64,000 nt of DNA, from the NCBI GenBank assembly GCA_965112735.1, contig OZ218965.1, positions 1,736,001-1,800,000 of the forward strand. Direction: 5' to 3'. The stretch is from Phaeosaccion multiseriatum. Its lineage: Eukaryota; Ochrophyta, other classes. The notes beneath the pieces are model-generated. The model searched no databases, was not told where the DNA came from, and worked only from the letters and a program-made list of their open reading frames with translations. The position numbers and the translations under genes are program-made. Of the stretch, positions 1-11,600 are shown one piece after another. Positions within the stretch are counted from its first letter, which is position 1. Every line of letters begins with the position of its first letter.

Positions 1-49
1 GATAACGCCGCCAATAACACATCTAACTACAAGGCCCCCCACCGTATGC

Positions 50-236
50 CCTCTTCCCCAACATACCCGTATACGCCCTCTCCCCTCTTCCCCAACATAC
101 CCGTATACGCCCTCTTCCCTCTTCCCCAACATACCCGTATACGCCCTCTTCCCTCTTCCCCAACATACCCGCATACGCCCTCTCCCCTCTTACCCAACAT
201 ACCCGTATACGCCCTCTCCCCTCTCACCCAATAACC
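50..236. repeat. 34-bp minisatellite
   Basis: About five and a half tandem copies of a 34-bp unit built around ACATACCCGTATACG followed by a CCCTCTTCCCC-type pyrimidine stretch. Copies differ by single substitutions (for example CCCGCATACG in one copy). Reading frames across it on both strands are just the repeat translated and are not genes. Confidence 0.9.
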
Positions 237-408
237 TAATCGAGCATGAGCCTGCCCGTCTCCCTTCTCCCCTCCTCCCCACCCGATACCCTAGTGTGCC
301 TACTACCACCTCTTTATCTTGCCCATCTCAGTCAGTCAACCCCCCTCCCCCATCCCAGTGCTGGTGACGACAGACAGCTTCTCAGCTCGCAATCCGCCAC
401 GTCTTTCT

Positions 409-1200
409 TCATTTCTTGAGGGTTCTCTTGGTCCCTTTCCGTGTTGCTCCTGCCCCTGCTCCGCTGGCCGCGACTGCAGGCTGCTGCCCACCCCCGGCGA
501 CGCGTGCCTCTCTCTTAATTCTCCGCTGAATGAGATTGTATCGGTTCTGTGTGAGAGGGAGGGGAAGAGAGGCAAGAGCACAACAACAACAAAATTAGAA
601 ACGAAAGTAGGGAGTAAGAGGTCGAGAGTTGGTCGATACATGTCTTCTCTCTCTCTCTCTCTCTTTCTCTCTCCTTTCCCTCTACCTCTCTCACCTTGGT
701 GTCGTTGTAGCTTCGGCCGGGCAGCTTGCGGCAAATCTCCGCCCATTGATGCTTGCTCTGATTCGAGCGACCCACCTCTGTCTGCTTCCTCTCCTCACAC
801 AACTGCATGAGTAGCTCCTCCTCCTTCTGCGTCCACGGCTCGTCCTTGCGCAGGCTGGGGTCCAAGTGGTTGAGGTACCGCTCGCGGCACTGCTTGGCTA
901 CCCTCCCGGGTATAAGCCTCGCCACCTCTGCCCACTTCTGCCCGTGGCGCTCCACCAGCCCCGTCAAACGCGTGTCTTCCTCCCTCGTCCAACTGCCAAT
1001 GCCCTTGACCACCGTGCAACGGTTCAGCGCCGTCCGCCAGTGCAGCATGCAGGCCGTCTCGCTCTTGTCGCGGAAGTTTGAGGCGACCTTGACCCACGCC
1101 GCGTGGCCGTGCTCCAGTACCAACCGTTCCAGCAGATGCGTCTCTGCGTCGCTCCACGCATTCTTATCGTAGTCCTCCAACTGGCCGTCGTCCTTGGCGT

Positions 1201-1233
<33 letters not shown>

Positions 1234-1277
1234 ATCGTGTAACGGACAGAGGCGCCCCGCTGGCCCCCCGGGTGACG

Positions 1278-1309
<32 letters not shown>

Positions 1310-3258
1310 CTGTGAGGGGGAGAGCGAGGGGGGCTCACGCTTAACAGCCGCGTCCTTGTTGCGAGGGGTTGGAGATGCCTTGACAGCCGGCTGTGGCGTG
1401 GCGAGGGAAGCGCACGGGGTGTGGGAAAGAGAGGGAGGGGAGTCGCGGTGGCGGGGGAAAAAATCAGAACAAAAAAATATACAAACAAAACAACACAAAA
1501 AAGGGGTAAAGACGCATGCAAAGAACCGAAGGCGAAGGGACGAAGAAGCTCCCTCCCTCCCCCCTCCAATTTTCGCTGGGGTCCACGGTACCACTGTTGG
1601 TGTTGGCGTTACGAAGACGTTAGCCAGCCATGGCGTTAGCCTTACCTGATGCGAGGCCTGGTGCTTGCGGAGCTTCTCCATCTGATGGTGGTGGAAGGGC
1701 ATGCCCTTTTTTATTCCGTGGCTATGCCTGTGTCCACAAATGGCGTGGAAGTGCCGCTGCTTGGCAACACCGCCCTCCAGATACGTGCACAACACGCCAG
1801 CGCCTCTTTCCGGCAGACACACTCCGTATCTCCCCCGCTCCCCCTTCTCCACCTTGACCCACAGCGAAGCGTCAAGGTCAGCGGGGACTGCTTCCACAGG
1901 CCCTCCCACACTCCTCCGGTCCGTCGGGCTATTGTTGGGGCTTGGGCCGCTGCTGCACGAGAAGCTGCTGTCGTCCTCCGCGGGAAAGGCCTCTGCCGTG
2001 GGACCCACCGGGTAGTGGTGATGATGCATCCCCTGCATGCCCCCTATATGCCCCTGCATCCCGCCCAAGTGCTGCTGCGGGTACATCCCTTGCTGCTGGT
2101 CCCCCCGTCTGCTGCTGTTGTGGTACATGTCCTGATGGTGGTGGTGGTGGTGGGGGAAGAAGTCGCTATCATCCGGGTGCCGGGCCTGACCCGACCTGCG
2201 GTACCTATCCTCCTCCTCGTCCTCGAACTTGGTTGCGGTAGACATGTTAGAGAGTCTCGGGCGCTTGTTCCCGGGCCTTCCCCTACTTCCAGCCTGTGCT
2301 GCAGCGGCGGCCGCAGACGTAGGAGGGCGGTAGAAAGGTGACGTCAGGCCGCTTCCCCCGGGAGGTGCGCACACCATGGGAACAGAGGACATGTAGTGGG
2401 GATTGGACATGCTCTGCTGAGACATTAGCGACTGTCGCGGCGACAACAAGGGCGAAGGCTCCGGCCCCCAGGTCGGCCCTCCTCCTTGCTGCTGATGCTG
2501 CATCTGCAACTGGTGCATCTGCTGCGCATTGTAACCGCCCTGTTGCTGTATATGCTGCCCCTGCCCCGGGTTGCTCTGTGGCCCCCCTGGGGACTGAAGC
2601 ATGAGTCCCGGCAGCTCGATGTTGGGACCGAAGACCGTGTCGCCGACGGGGAAGGCCTCCGTGTTGCCTCCCTCCACAGCCACGTAGGTGCCAAAGGTGC
2701 CCACTCCCCCATTCAAGTTGCCCCCTGTGGGGGTGGCCAGGCTGCTGAGGCTTCCAATGCCGAGCGAAATGCCCATGCTGTGCAGGTCTGTCGAAGGCAT
2801 CACCTCCACTGACAGAGTAGAAGACGCCGGCCCGGACGATCCCACAGAGGCAGAGCCGTCGCCGGGCCTGTTGGAGGAGTTGTCGTTACTGTCCTCGCCG
2901 TTGCCGTTGCCGTTGCCGTTGCTGTTGCTGTTGATGGAGGGGAGCACGAGGGGATCTGGCAATTCGGAGGAACCCCCATCCCCGCCGCCGTTGCGCAGCT
3001 CCGCATTGCTCTTGCCGGCGCTGCTTCTGCCGTCGTTGCTGCCGGTGCTGCTGCCGCTACTGACGTTGCCGCTCTTGCTGAAGCCCCCGTCCTTGTAGCT
3101 CGACCCCCCCGCCCGGTAGAGGTCGTCGGGATGCGGTGACACTTGCGCGAGGGCCTGGAGAGCACTCATGTCATGCTGCGAGTGGGGCTTGCTGCTCGTG
3201 CAAATGATGGACAGGTTGCCGACGCCGCCGCTACTACTACTGTTGTTGTTGTTGTTGT

Positions 3259-3290
<32 letters not shown>

Positions 3291-3816
3291 TTGCTCTTGC
3301 TTAGACCTTCTGTTGCTGCTGCTGCTGCTGCTGCTGATGGTGATGTCGAGTCGTCATTGTCCGTGTCCTCCTTGCTGCTGCTCTCCCTCACCAACCGCCG
3401 CTTCTTGGGAAGATTCCTGGAGCCGCTTGCATCGGGACTGCTTCCACCGCGCGTGGTGATGGACTGAAAAGTGGGCGGTTTGGGGACGGTGCACATAAGG
3501 TTGAAGGAAGGGAGGGAGGGGTGAGCCCCCCTGAGACGCTACGGTTACAGTTAAGGACGCCGCCATCACACATACACACACAGAACGACAAAAGCAAACG
3601 GCAAGGAAGCAACGTCGCACCAGAGAACTCACCATGGATCCAGATATGGGTGGGGGACTGCCAGTTCCTGCGTGTAACATGGCATCTGCGGGGGAGGGCA
3701 GCATGGGCCCCTTCAGCATCGTGTCTGTGGACAGACCACCGCTGCTGCTGCTACTGCTGCCCAGGCCGTTGGAGGAGGACAGGGCGCGGGTGTAGCTGTA
3801 GGGCATCTGCTGCTGC

Positions 3817-3848
<32 letters not shown>

Positions 3849-4172
3849 ATGTTGTTGTGGGTGTTGTTGCTGCGACGCCGCCTGCTGAGCGGGGCTCATG
3901 CTCGTGTCCACAGTCAAGCCTACGCCTCTGGGCGCCCCCATCTTCACACCTGTTTCCGGAATGGTGCACGCCTGCCCCTCTCCCTCTTCTGCCGGAATGG
4001 TACTCGCCCGGGATCCTCCTGCCTCCACTCTTGAATGTCGCGCAACTGCCCCCACAGTGGTCCTGGGTGCCTCCTTCTGCCTTTGCTCCTCCTCCTCACG
4101 GGGGGGAGAGGGTTGAGGAACACTGCTGCTTGGGAGCTTTGAGTGAGCAGGGCCAACTTCCACACAGTGCAT
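409..4172 (-). CDS. Three-repeat MYB DNA-binding protein (3R-MYB-like)
   Basis: Model: complement(join(409..525,695..1390,1646..3463,3633..4172)), 1056 aa, all junctions in phase. The first ATG of the open frame is at 4172; an earlier start in an upstream exon is possible. The N-terminal 780 residues are low complexity (poly-Q, Ser/Gly/Asn, His runs) and look like a disordered regulatory region. Exon 3 carries three SANT/MYB repeats at about 863-910, 915-965 and 968-1025, with spaced Trp residues (WSDAE..., SWTREED..., PWTQKEE...) and the recognition-helix pattern GRVAKQCRERYLNHL in repeat 2. Repeat 3 has an insertion before HQWAEICRKLPGRS. The last exon adds a short basic tail ending TKRTLKK. 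In other eukaryotes three-repeat MYBs are nuclear transcription factors, often of cell-cycle genes; that role here is inference. A CDC5-type splicing factor is less likely because it has only two repeats. Confidence 0.85.
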
Positions 4173-4720
4173 GACGGAAGGCTCCTGCGTGTGCCACTTC
4201 CTTCCCCCCCTCTTCAATGCTGTACTACGTACTATTCTGCGCTATTCCTCCTACAGCCCTTATCAAGCAAAGCAAAGCTCTTGGTTGGATTGAAGATTGG
4301 GTGGGTTGATCCCTCCTCTGCTTTCTACCGCTTTTGCTCCTTTTGCTCCTACTCCTTGGCCTCTTCAATTTTCTCGTTACTCTTTCTTCTCACCTCCACC
4401 GGTAATCCTCCCCCTCTCAACCTTTGCTGCTGCTGCTCCTCAAGGGGGGATGCCGTTCACCACAAGAGGGATGTTCTGCCCAATCACTTTGATCGGAACA
4501 CTCGGGGGATTGATGGAAAGCGGATGGTGTCTCTGTGACCAGCAGCTCCCAAGCCTTCTCTCCCACCTGGCTGACCCCCCCCCGGGCTACCCGTTTTACA
4601 CAAGCGGCCGACCGAGCTGAAATTGGGAGTTTCTTGGGGGGGGGGGAGGGTCATTAGATAATAAGGCGTTTTCCCTCCCCTCTTCTTCCCACTCTCTCTC
4701 TCTGTGTGTGTGTGTGTGTG
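4173..4720. promoter_or_regulatory. Divergent intergenic region between MYB and ankyrin-like genes
   Basis: A 548-bp gap between the two start codons of head-to-head genes must hold both promoters and 5' UTRs. It has C- and G-homopolymer runs, and a CTCTCT then (TG)n tract that abuts the ATG at 4721. I see no clear TATA box. Confidence 0.5.
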
Positions 4721-5461
4721 ATGGAGACGCCGTCGCTTGCAAAGCGCAAGCGCTCCACAGGCTCCCTTCTGCTCGCCACGCCAGAGAAGCTGCTCAAGAG
4801 CCTGAGAGACGGAGGGAAGAGGAAGGGAGTGGCAAAGGGAGCAGACGAGGATGCCAAGTACAGGCTGATCCAGGCCCTGTGCAATTGCGTCATCTCCGCG
4901 GCAGACGGAGACGGGGCGGAGGAGGACCCCAAGGCGGTGGCGCTGCTCAAGAAGCTGCTGCAAGAGCCGGGGGTGGACCCCAATTGCTCGGACGAGCGCA
5001 TACTCCAGCGGGTGAGTGTGTAGAGAACAATGAGCGAGGGGAAGGAGAAGAGAGTATTTCGATACCAGGGAGGTTGCTCAGGAGAAGAAAGAGTATCTCG
5101 ACAACAGGGAGGTTGCTATGTTCTCCTTCCCCTTATTCTCCTCCCTCCCTCCCTCCCTCTCTTCTCTCTCACTCTCTCTGCTCCCTCCCTTTCCCCTCCG
5201 TCCCTCTCTATCCCCCCTCTTGTTCCCTCTCCTTCTATCCCTCTCCCTCTCCACTCCCAGGTTGGTGGCGGTCCTCTCTTCGCCGCCCTCAAGCTGGACG
5301 CCCCACAGAGTGCCAAAGCACTGCTAGAGGCAGGGGCATCCTTGGTAGAGCCATACGGAGAGGAAACGCCGCTGCAAGTTACCATTGCATCGAACAGCAC
5401 CCAATGCATGGCGGTGGTCTTAAGTCACATCAAACGGCTCGAGGCCACTGCGGCGAGGTAG
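4721..5461 (+). CDS. Small ankyrin-repeat-like protein
   Basis: Model: join(4721..5011,5261..5461), 163 aa, phase 0 at the junction (CAGCGG|GTGAGT; CTCCCAG|GTTGG). It starts METPSLAKRKR, a basic and possibly nuclear-localising N-terminus. The second exon reads like one to two ankyrin repeats: PLFAALKLD, then SAKALLEAGAS, then ETPLQVTIAS and VVLSHIK. The repeats are few and degenerate, so the fold is likely rather than certain. The TAG at 5459-5461 lies inside a possible donor (GCGAG|GTAGAG), so the gene could continue into an exon I did not find. Confidence 0.6.
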
Positions 5462-5595
5462 AGTAATTGATGGGGATGCATCCCAACGTGTTTGTTGACT
5501 TGGGGAGCTGTGGTCTGCGGTGGGCGCTCCGGAAGACCGATGCACGCTCGGGGGGGAAGCACGCAGGGGGTGATGCACTCGAGGCGATACATGCG

Positions 5596-5664
5596 GCAGC
5601 AGATTCAGAGCTTACGTGGCAGCAGATTCAGAGCTTCCGTTGCAGCAGATTCAGAGCTTCCGTT
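5596..5664. repeat. Three 23-bp tandem copies
   Basis: Three back-to-back copies of a unit starting GCAGCAGATTCAGAGCTT, at 5596-5618, 5619-5641 and 5642-5664. They differ only in the last few bases. The array abuts the end of the minus-strand coding-like fragment. Confidence 0.9.
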
Positions 5665-5696
5665 GAAGGAGTCAGTGCACGTCTGTCTGATCTGTC

Positions 5697-5945
5697 TGTC
5701 TTGCGCTGGTGGGCGTAGTACGGACCCAAGTGCGTGAAGCCCCCTTGCAGTTGAAGCAGGCCCGTGATGTACCACCAACCCGTATGTACAAGTGAGGTAA
5801 TCAGGAAGGTGTCTCTGAAGCGGATGATGCCATTCGCGGTGCCGAGCATGTCTGTGATGCCCCCAAGGGAGAGGGGTCCAGGCTTTCCACGCGATGACGA
5901 CTGTAGTGCCCAGTGTCCGTCAAGGGAGGGTAGATACAGTACCAA
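5697..5945 (-). pseudogene. Coding-like fragment of unrecognised, possibly membrane protein
   Basis: The minus-strand frame contains protein-like sequence: SLGGITDMLGTANGI, then FRDTFLITSLVH, TGWWYITGLLQL and GGFTHLGPYYAH. Aromatic and hydrophobic residues are spaced like a membrane or enzyme segment, not like repeat translation. The N-terminal side seems to continue in another frame (NLFGGWYCIYPP near 5960), which suggests a frameshift or unseen splicing. I do not recognise the family. It may be a decayed gene or one exon of a real gene. Confidence 0.3.
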
Positions 5946-6103
5946 CCACCAAAGAGGTTGCCGTTGCCTCTCTCGCCTGTGGGCATTGAAACCTCAGTCA
6001 TCATCAAGCGGAAAGTAGTAAGGAGGCAAGAGGGAGCGAGACAAACAACAGGCCACCGAGGGAGGGGAGGAACGTCCCCTGAACTACGGACCCTTCTCCC
6101 TGT

Positions 6104-6320
6104 TTGGGTGTCGCGGACATGGTCGGCAATGTGCGAATGGCATCATCTATGTCAAGGGCATACTCCAGTGTATGGTACATTGTACGACCGAGAGGATGTA
6201 TGCGTGTCGGCTGTCGGCAAACAAGCGAGTGTGGCGCCATTGTAGACTTGGGTGCGGAGGCATATGGAGGCCTCTATCTACCATATGCCTCTACGGACGA
6301 CAAGAGCTGCAAGAGCTGAG
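6104..6320 (+). pseudogene. Opposed, diverged relative of the 5697-5945 fragment
   Basis: Plus-strand bases from about 6108 to 6151 resemble the minus strand from about 5864 down to 5822. Both share GACATG, TCGGCA and GCGAATGGCATCATC in the same order, and both translate to a G-x-x-DM-x-G pattern. The fragment also encodes YGGLYLPYAS. This looks like a diverged inverted duplication of a coding segment. Confidence 0.3.
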
Positions 6321-6797
6321 GGGTCTCATGTGGGTAGGGTAGTCCAAGTGCGAGGGCAAGTGCGAATGCGAGTGCACATCCGTGCGGTCGTCAATGCCTT
6401 TGAGTCCGCCAACGGTGGCGACCTCTTCTCCACTCACTACTCACACGTCACACCCCGCGGAACGACGAGCAGGGCACCTGGCGAGTCGCGAAGTGGAAGT
6501 GAGCTGAAACGTATTTGCAGAATGCGTAAGGCAATGAAGGAGAGCGATCTGTGAGGAGTGAGAAGGCTCGCTAGGCCCTGCCTGATGTCATAGACACAAC
6601 GGACGGAGCAGGACAGGCCAAGAACTGAAACAATGCCATGTACTTGGTGGTACTCTAAGTAACTTGCTTACATGTGGCGTATCACAGGAGCCCCAGGAGG
6701 AAGGAGGCAAGAGGATGTACACGCATGGACTGACTCACCTTCCCCCTTCAAAAACAGCAAAAGTTATTTTTTAAACATTACGTAATCATTACATACA

Positions 6798-8583
6798 TCA
6801 GTCCCATCCCTCCGGCTTGTCCCAAGTGGTTTCCGCCGTCTTCGTGTGTATCCAGTAGGGCTGGCCCGAGTCCGGATCCGTCTTGCTTTCCCATTGCTGA
6901 GGACGATGCGCCGTCGACACCGTGGGCGCGGGTGTGGGCGTGGGCCGTGTGGGCGTGTGTGCGGGCGTGGGCGCGGGCGTGGGTGCGGGTGTCGGCGTGT
7001 GTGCGAAGCCCTCGGGCTGGTCCCATGAAGACTCCTTCGTACGGGTGTTGACAAAGTATGCATCGCCCGTCTCCGGATCCACCCGGCTCTCCCACTCGCT
7101 CCCGGAGCCACTCTTGTGGCCCTCCTCAGGCGCTGCCCCTTCCTCTTCTTCCCCTCCCCCTCCCCCTCCCCCTTCCTCTCCCCCTTCCCCTTCTCCTTCC
7201 CCTTTCCCTCTCTTTCCCCATGACACCTTCTCTTTCTTGGGCTGTTGTTCCTCCTCCTGCTGCTGCTGCTGCTGCTGCCCCTGCGCCTTTCTCGCCGATT
7301 TGGTGTTTCCAGCCTTTCGCACAGCTGCTGCTGCTGCTGCTGCTGCTGCTGGCCGTACCCCTCCCTGGCCGACAGCCCTCGAAGGAGGAGAAGGAGAGCG
7401 CGAGGGAGAGGGAGAGGGAGACCGAGACCGAGACGGAGACCGAGAAGAAGGGAAAGTACCCACCCGCGGACTCTGCAGCCGGCGACTCCTCTGCCCCCCC
7501 GGGCCGGGAGGAGAGGAGGAGGAAGCCTGCTCAGAGGCCACACGCTGAGCACCCCCTCGGGTGGGCTTGGAGATGCTTGCGCCCGGGGTGGGGGTGGGGC
7601 GGGTGCCCTGGGCAGTGGCATTGGTCTGCGCACCGGTGGCAGCGATACTCGCCCCGGGGGGGACGATGCCAGACCTTTGCGGAGACCTTTGCGGAGACGT
7701 TTGCTGAGACGTTTGCTGAGACCCATGAGAGGGCGGACTTCGTCCTCTTCTTACAGCACTAGAACCAGTGGGAGCAGCAGTTGGTGATACAGCAGCCACA
7801 CCGACGGCTCTCCTACCTCGGCTGGGCGACCCTGGGGGGGACGCAGGGGGCGAGACTGGAGGAGTCGAGGAGACGGAGGACGGCGCCGCTGCTGCTGCCC
7901 CTGCTGCTGCCCCTGTCTGAGGAGACTTCTTCCAGCGGGCGGTCTGGGCCTGCGAAGAAGCTTCTCTCTTGTTGTCTTGAGCTTGGCCGTGGTTGCCGCC
8001 CGCCCGTCCGCCCTCTCCTCCTCCCTCCTGTCGGCGCGCTCCTCCCCTCTCCGAAGACGAAGGGCTCTCGGCACCCCCGGCCGCCGAAGCTGAAACATTG
8101 CCATCATCGTCCTTTTCAGCACCAGCAGCACCAGCAGCACCAGCAGCAGCGGCGGCTTTGGCCGCTCGAGCACTGGCAGCGACGGCACCGGCAGCGCTTT
8201 GCTGCACCCCATTCTCTCCCCTCTCTCCCTTCTTCTCCCCCAAAACCGCAGACCGCGACCGTGGCACCGCCTCACAACTGGCAGAGCTTTCCTCAGCCCC
8301 ACTTCCTGTCCCAACCCCCTCCCCCGTCAGGCAGTCGTTGTCTTTGAAGAGCGGTGCCTTGTCAGGGTCTGCGCAGAGTCGCATCAGCTGCCCCAGCGCC
8401 GAGCACAGCCAACCCTCCTTGTGAAGCACCAACCGGAGAGCTTCGTCCTTCTCCTTGGCTGCCGAGGAGCCGTTTCCTCCTCCTGCTGTTGATGTCTTGC
8501 CGCCGCTGCTCATCAACATGATGTTGCTGCTGCTGCTGCGGCTCCGCGGCTGCCGCGACTGCTGCGCCGGCTGCTGCTTCTGC

Positions 8584-8653
<70 letters not shown>

Positions 8654-11600
8654 GCAGTTGTTGCTGCATGGCGACCGTGGCTTCACACTCTCGCGTGACC
8701 ACGTCACTGAGTCGCTCATTGACATAGGGTAGCTTCAAGACGATGAGTTTCACAAGCGTCTCCGCCGCCAGCACACACCGCGTCCTCTCCCTCCCCGCTT
8801 CCGCCCTCGCTCTCCTCTCTCCTCCTCCATCTATTGCCACCTCTGCCCCGGAGCCTCCCCTGCTGCCGCTGCGTTGCTTTGCCTGCTGTTGCTGCTGTTG
8901 CTGCTGCAGGCGTTGCGACTTGGTCTGTTGGAATTTGAACTTGCCAAAGATACCACTGCTGCCGCGCCTCGTCTTGGCCTGGCGCTGCTGCTGCTGCCGT
9001 ACCTGTTGTTGCAGTGGCAGAGAGAGGGAGAGCCGAAGCAAGCAAGCAACAAGTATGAGCAAGCAAGTATAGAATCAAGCAGCTAGCAACAGGCAAGGCA
9101 GAGCAGGGCAAAAGCAAAAGCACAAGCAAAGCAAGCAAGCAAGCAAGCAAGCAACTGCCAGTGTCTCCCCAGCTCTGGCAGCAGTAGCTCCACCAACACC
9201 CAGAGCTAGTTACGAAAACTTACGAAAGCTTACGTAAGTACGTACCTGCTGCACATGCTTGGCGTCCCACTGCCCCCTGAGCAGCAACATGACCTCCTCT
9301 CCGAAGCTCACAATCGCCTCGCCCACCTGGGTGCTCTCCTGCGGTAGTTGGTGAAACAGCACGTAAGTAGGGCTCGAAGGTTGCCGAGTGAGTACGCTCC
9401 ATGTGCATGTGTGTGCGCCGATGGATAACAAGAACAGCAGCAGCAGCAGCAGCAGCGTCGCCAACAGAGGACCAAAAGCACCGCGTATCATATGCCCTAT
9501 AGCCACGCGCCTCTTGCCATGCCTGGAATACAAGATACCTAGCTGCCATCCACTGCCATCCGCTGCCATCCACTGCCATCCTCCTATCCTCCTCCTCTTC
9601 TGTTCTTTTTCCCTTCTCATTCCCCGCCCCTCCCTCCCCCCCCCCCTCTCCCTCCCTCCATACCTGCAACAGATTCTTGTTCCCCTTGGCAGGCAGCTGC
9701 TCCGTTAACGGGAAGGCCTTGGCCAGGAAGAGAAGGGGCACACTCGCTGCCCTTGTCATGGCGGGTTGAGTGAGGCAGCACGGGGCTAGCATCTCGTCAA
9801 TGAGGCGGACCGCATGTGTCTCCTTCAGGCCCGGGTGCTTGGCAAGTGCGAGCATCAGGGTCACATCCTGGGTATGGGTAGGGTAAGGAGAGGGGAGGGG
9901 AGGGGAGGGGAGGGGAGGGGAGGGGAGAGGAGAGGAGAGGAGAGGAGAGGAGAGGGGGGAGGAGAGGAGAGGAGAGGAGGGGAGGGGAGGGGAGGGGAGA
10001 GGAGGAGAGGGGAGGAGAGGGCAGGGGAGATATATGGAGGCATATGGATGGATAGATGGATAGGGAGCGCATGGGTGAGACATGTGACTACTACACTGAG
10101 ACCGACCTGAAACTATTCTACTCTCTCCCGCTCGCTCTCTCGCTCTCTCGCTCTCTTCTCACTCTCTACGCTTACACACACACACCTCCCCCGCTACCCC
10201 TCCCCCTCCCCCTCCCCCTCCTCCTCCCCCTCCCCCTCCCCCTCCCCCTCCTCCTCCCCCTCTCCCTCACCCTTCTCACTCACCTGCAGCGACATTCCCG
10301 AGCTCCACTCACTGAGCCTGAGGATGGTGGCAACAAGCTCCGCCATGGGGAAGGCGATGGCGGTGGCCCGCGCCCGCGCCGCTTCCTCCTCATCCTCCTC
10401 CTCCTCCTTCCTCTTCTTGGCAGCGCTGGCTGCCCCCCCCCCCCCCTCCCCCTCCTCATCTTCCCCTCTCTCCCCTCCCTCCTCCCCCTCGTCCTCCTCC
10501 TCCTCATCCTCATCATCGCTCATGAAGCTCAGGAGGGAGTCTGATGGCACCGCTTGCTGCTGCTGCCGTTCGCGCAGCCCCACTTGGCGGGAACGGTTTC
10601 TTCTCCTAACGGTGTAACGGTTTGCCGTTACAAGCGCCACCATGTTGGCACTGATGTGGTCATTCACCACCGCGTCGTCGTGATGCTCCACTGACACAAA
10701 CAGCTTTTGAAGGTACGAGTAGAGCACGGGGAGGGGGAGGGGGAGGGAGGAGAAGTGGAGGAGGGGTCACTCGATATTCGGATGTTGATGATGCTGCGAA
10801 ACGGTTCGAGAGGGAAAATGCCGGCCTCCGCCGAGTAGTTGCCTCGCGTAGGGCAACAACGGGGGAGGGGGGGCACGTGCCGCCTTCGCTCCTCCTCTGC
10901 TGCTACGTTGTAACGCCTCCTTTACTCCTTACCTGTGTGCGGATGGCCATTCGAAGAGAGTGGCCGGTGGTGTCTGCGTCTTGCAGGCAGCCGAGCAGGC
11001 GGAACAGGGAGCTAATGGCGCACAACTTGGTGCTGATCTCCGCCTGAGTACCAAAGTAGTACCGGAGGCGCCGGAATGGGGGGAAGAGAGAGAGGGAAGG
11101 AGAGGGAGAGAGAAGGAGGGAGGGAGAGGAAGAGAGAGAGGGAAAGAGAAGAAGAGAGAGAGGGAAGGAGAGGAAGAGAGAGAGAGGGAAGGAGAGGAAG
11201 AGAGACGGAGAGAGGGAGAGAGATAGGGGGGAGGGGCGGTGGGAGAGAGGAGGACGGTTCAGTAGGGGGGGCGGCGGTAAGAGACCCCATGGCATTGATA
11301 CATCCATCAACAGCCGTTGTCCCCGTCCCTGGAGTATTGAACAACATTGGACGACTCCACCCCTCCCCTCTCCTACGGGGCTGATAAGCAAGCGCACAGC
11401 ACCCTCTGGAGAAAGAAAGAGCGCACACACGCCTAGCATTGTGTGCCCGCTGTTACGGCTCGGTCAGTAAGTCAGTAAGTCAGTACGTCAGCAAGTCACT
11501 ACCTGACGGATGCCGCTGGTGAGTCGTAGAAGAGACTGATTCACGACCGCGGCCAGAAACGAAGCAGCCGCCTCCGCCTTCTTTTCGCTGCTGACTCTTC

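Larger units (their letters stand above)
5462..6797. other. Intergenic spacer with repeats and coding relics
   Basis: No convincing intact gene. It holds a 23-bp tandem repeat (5596-5664) and two coding-like fragments on opposite strands (5697-5945 and about 6104-6320), listed separately. Near 6257-6293 a short inverted pair AGGCATATGG / CCATATGCCT is visible. Confidence 0.5.
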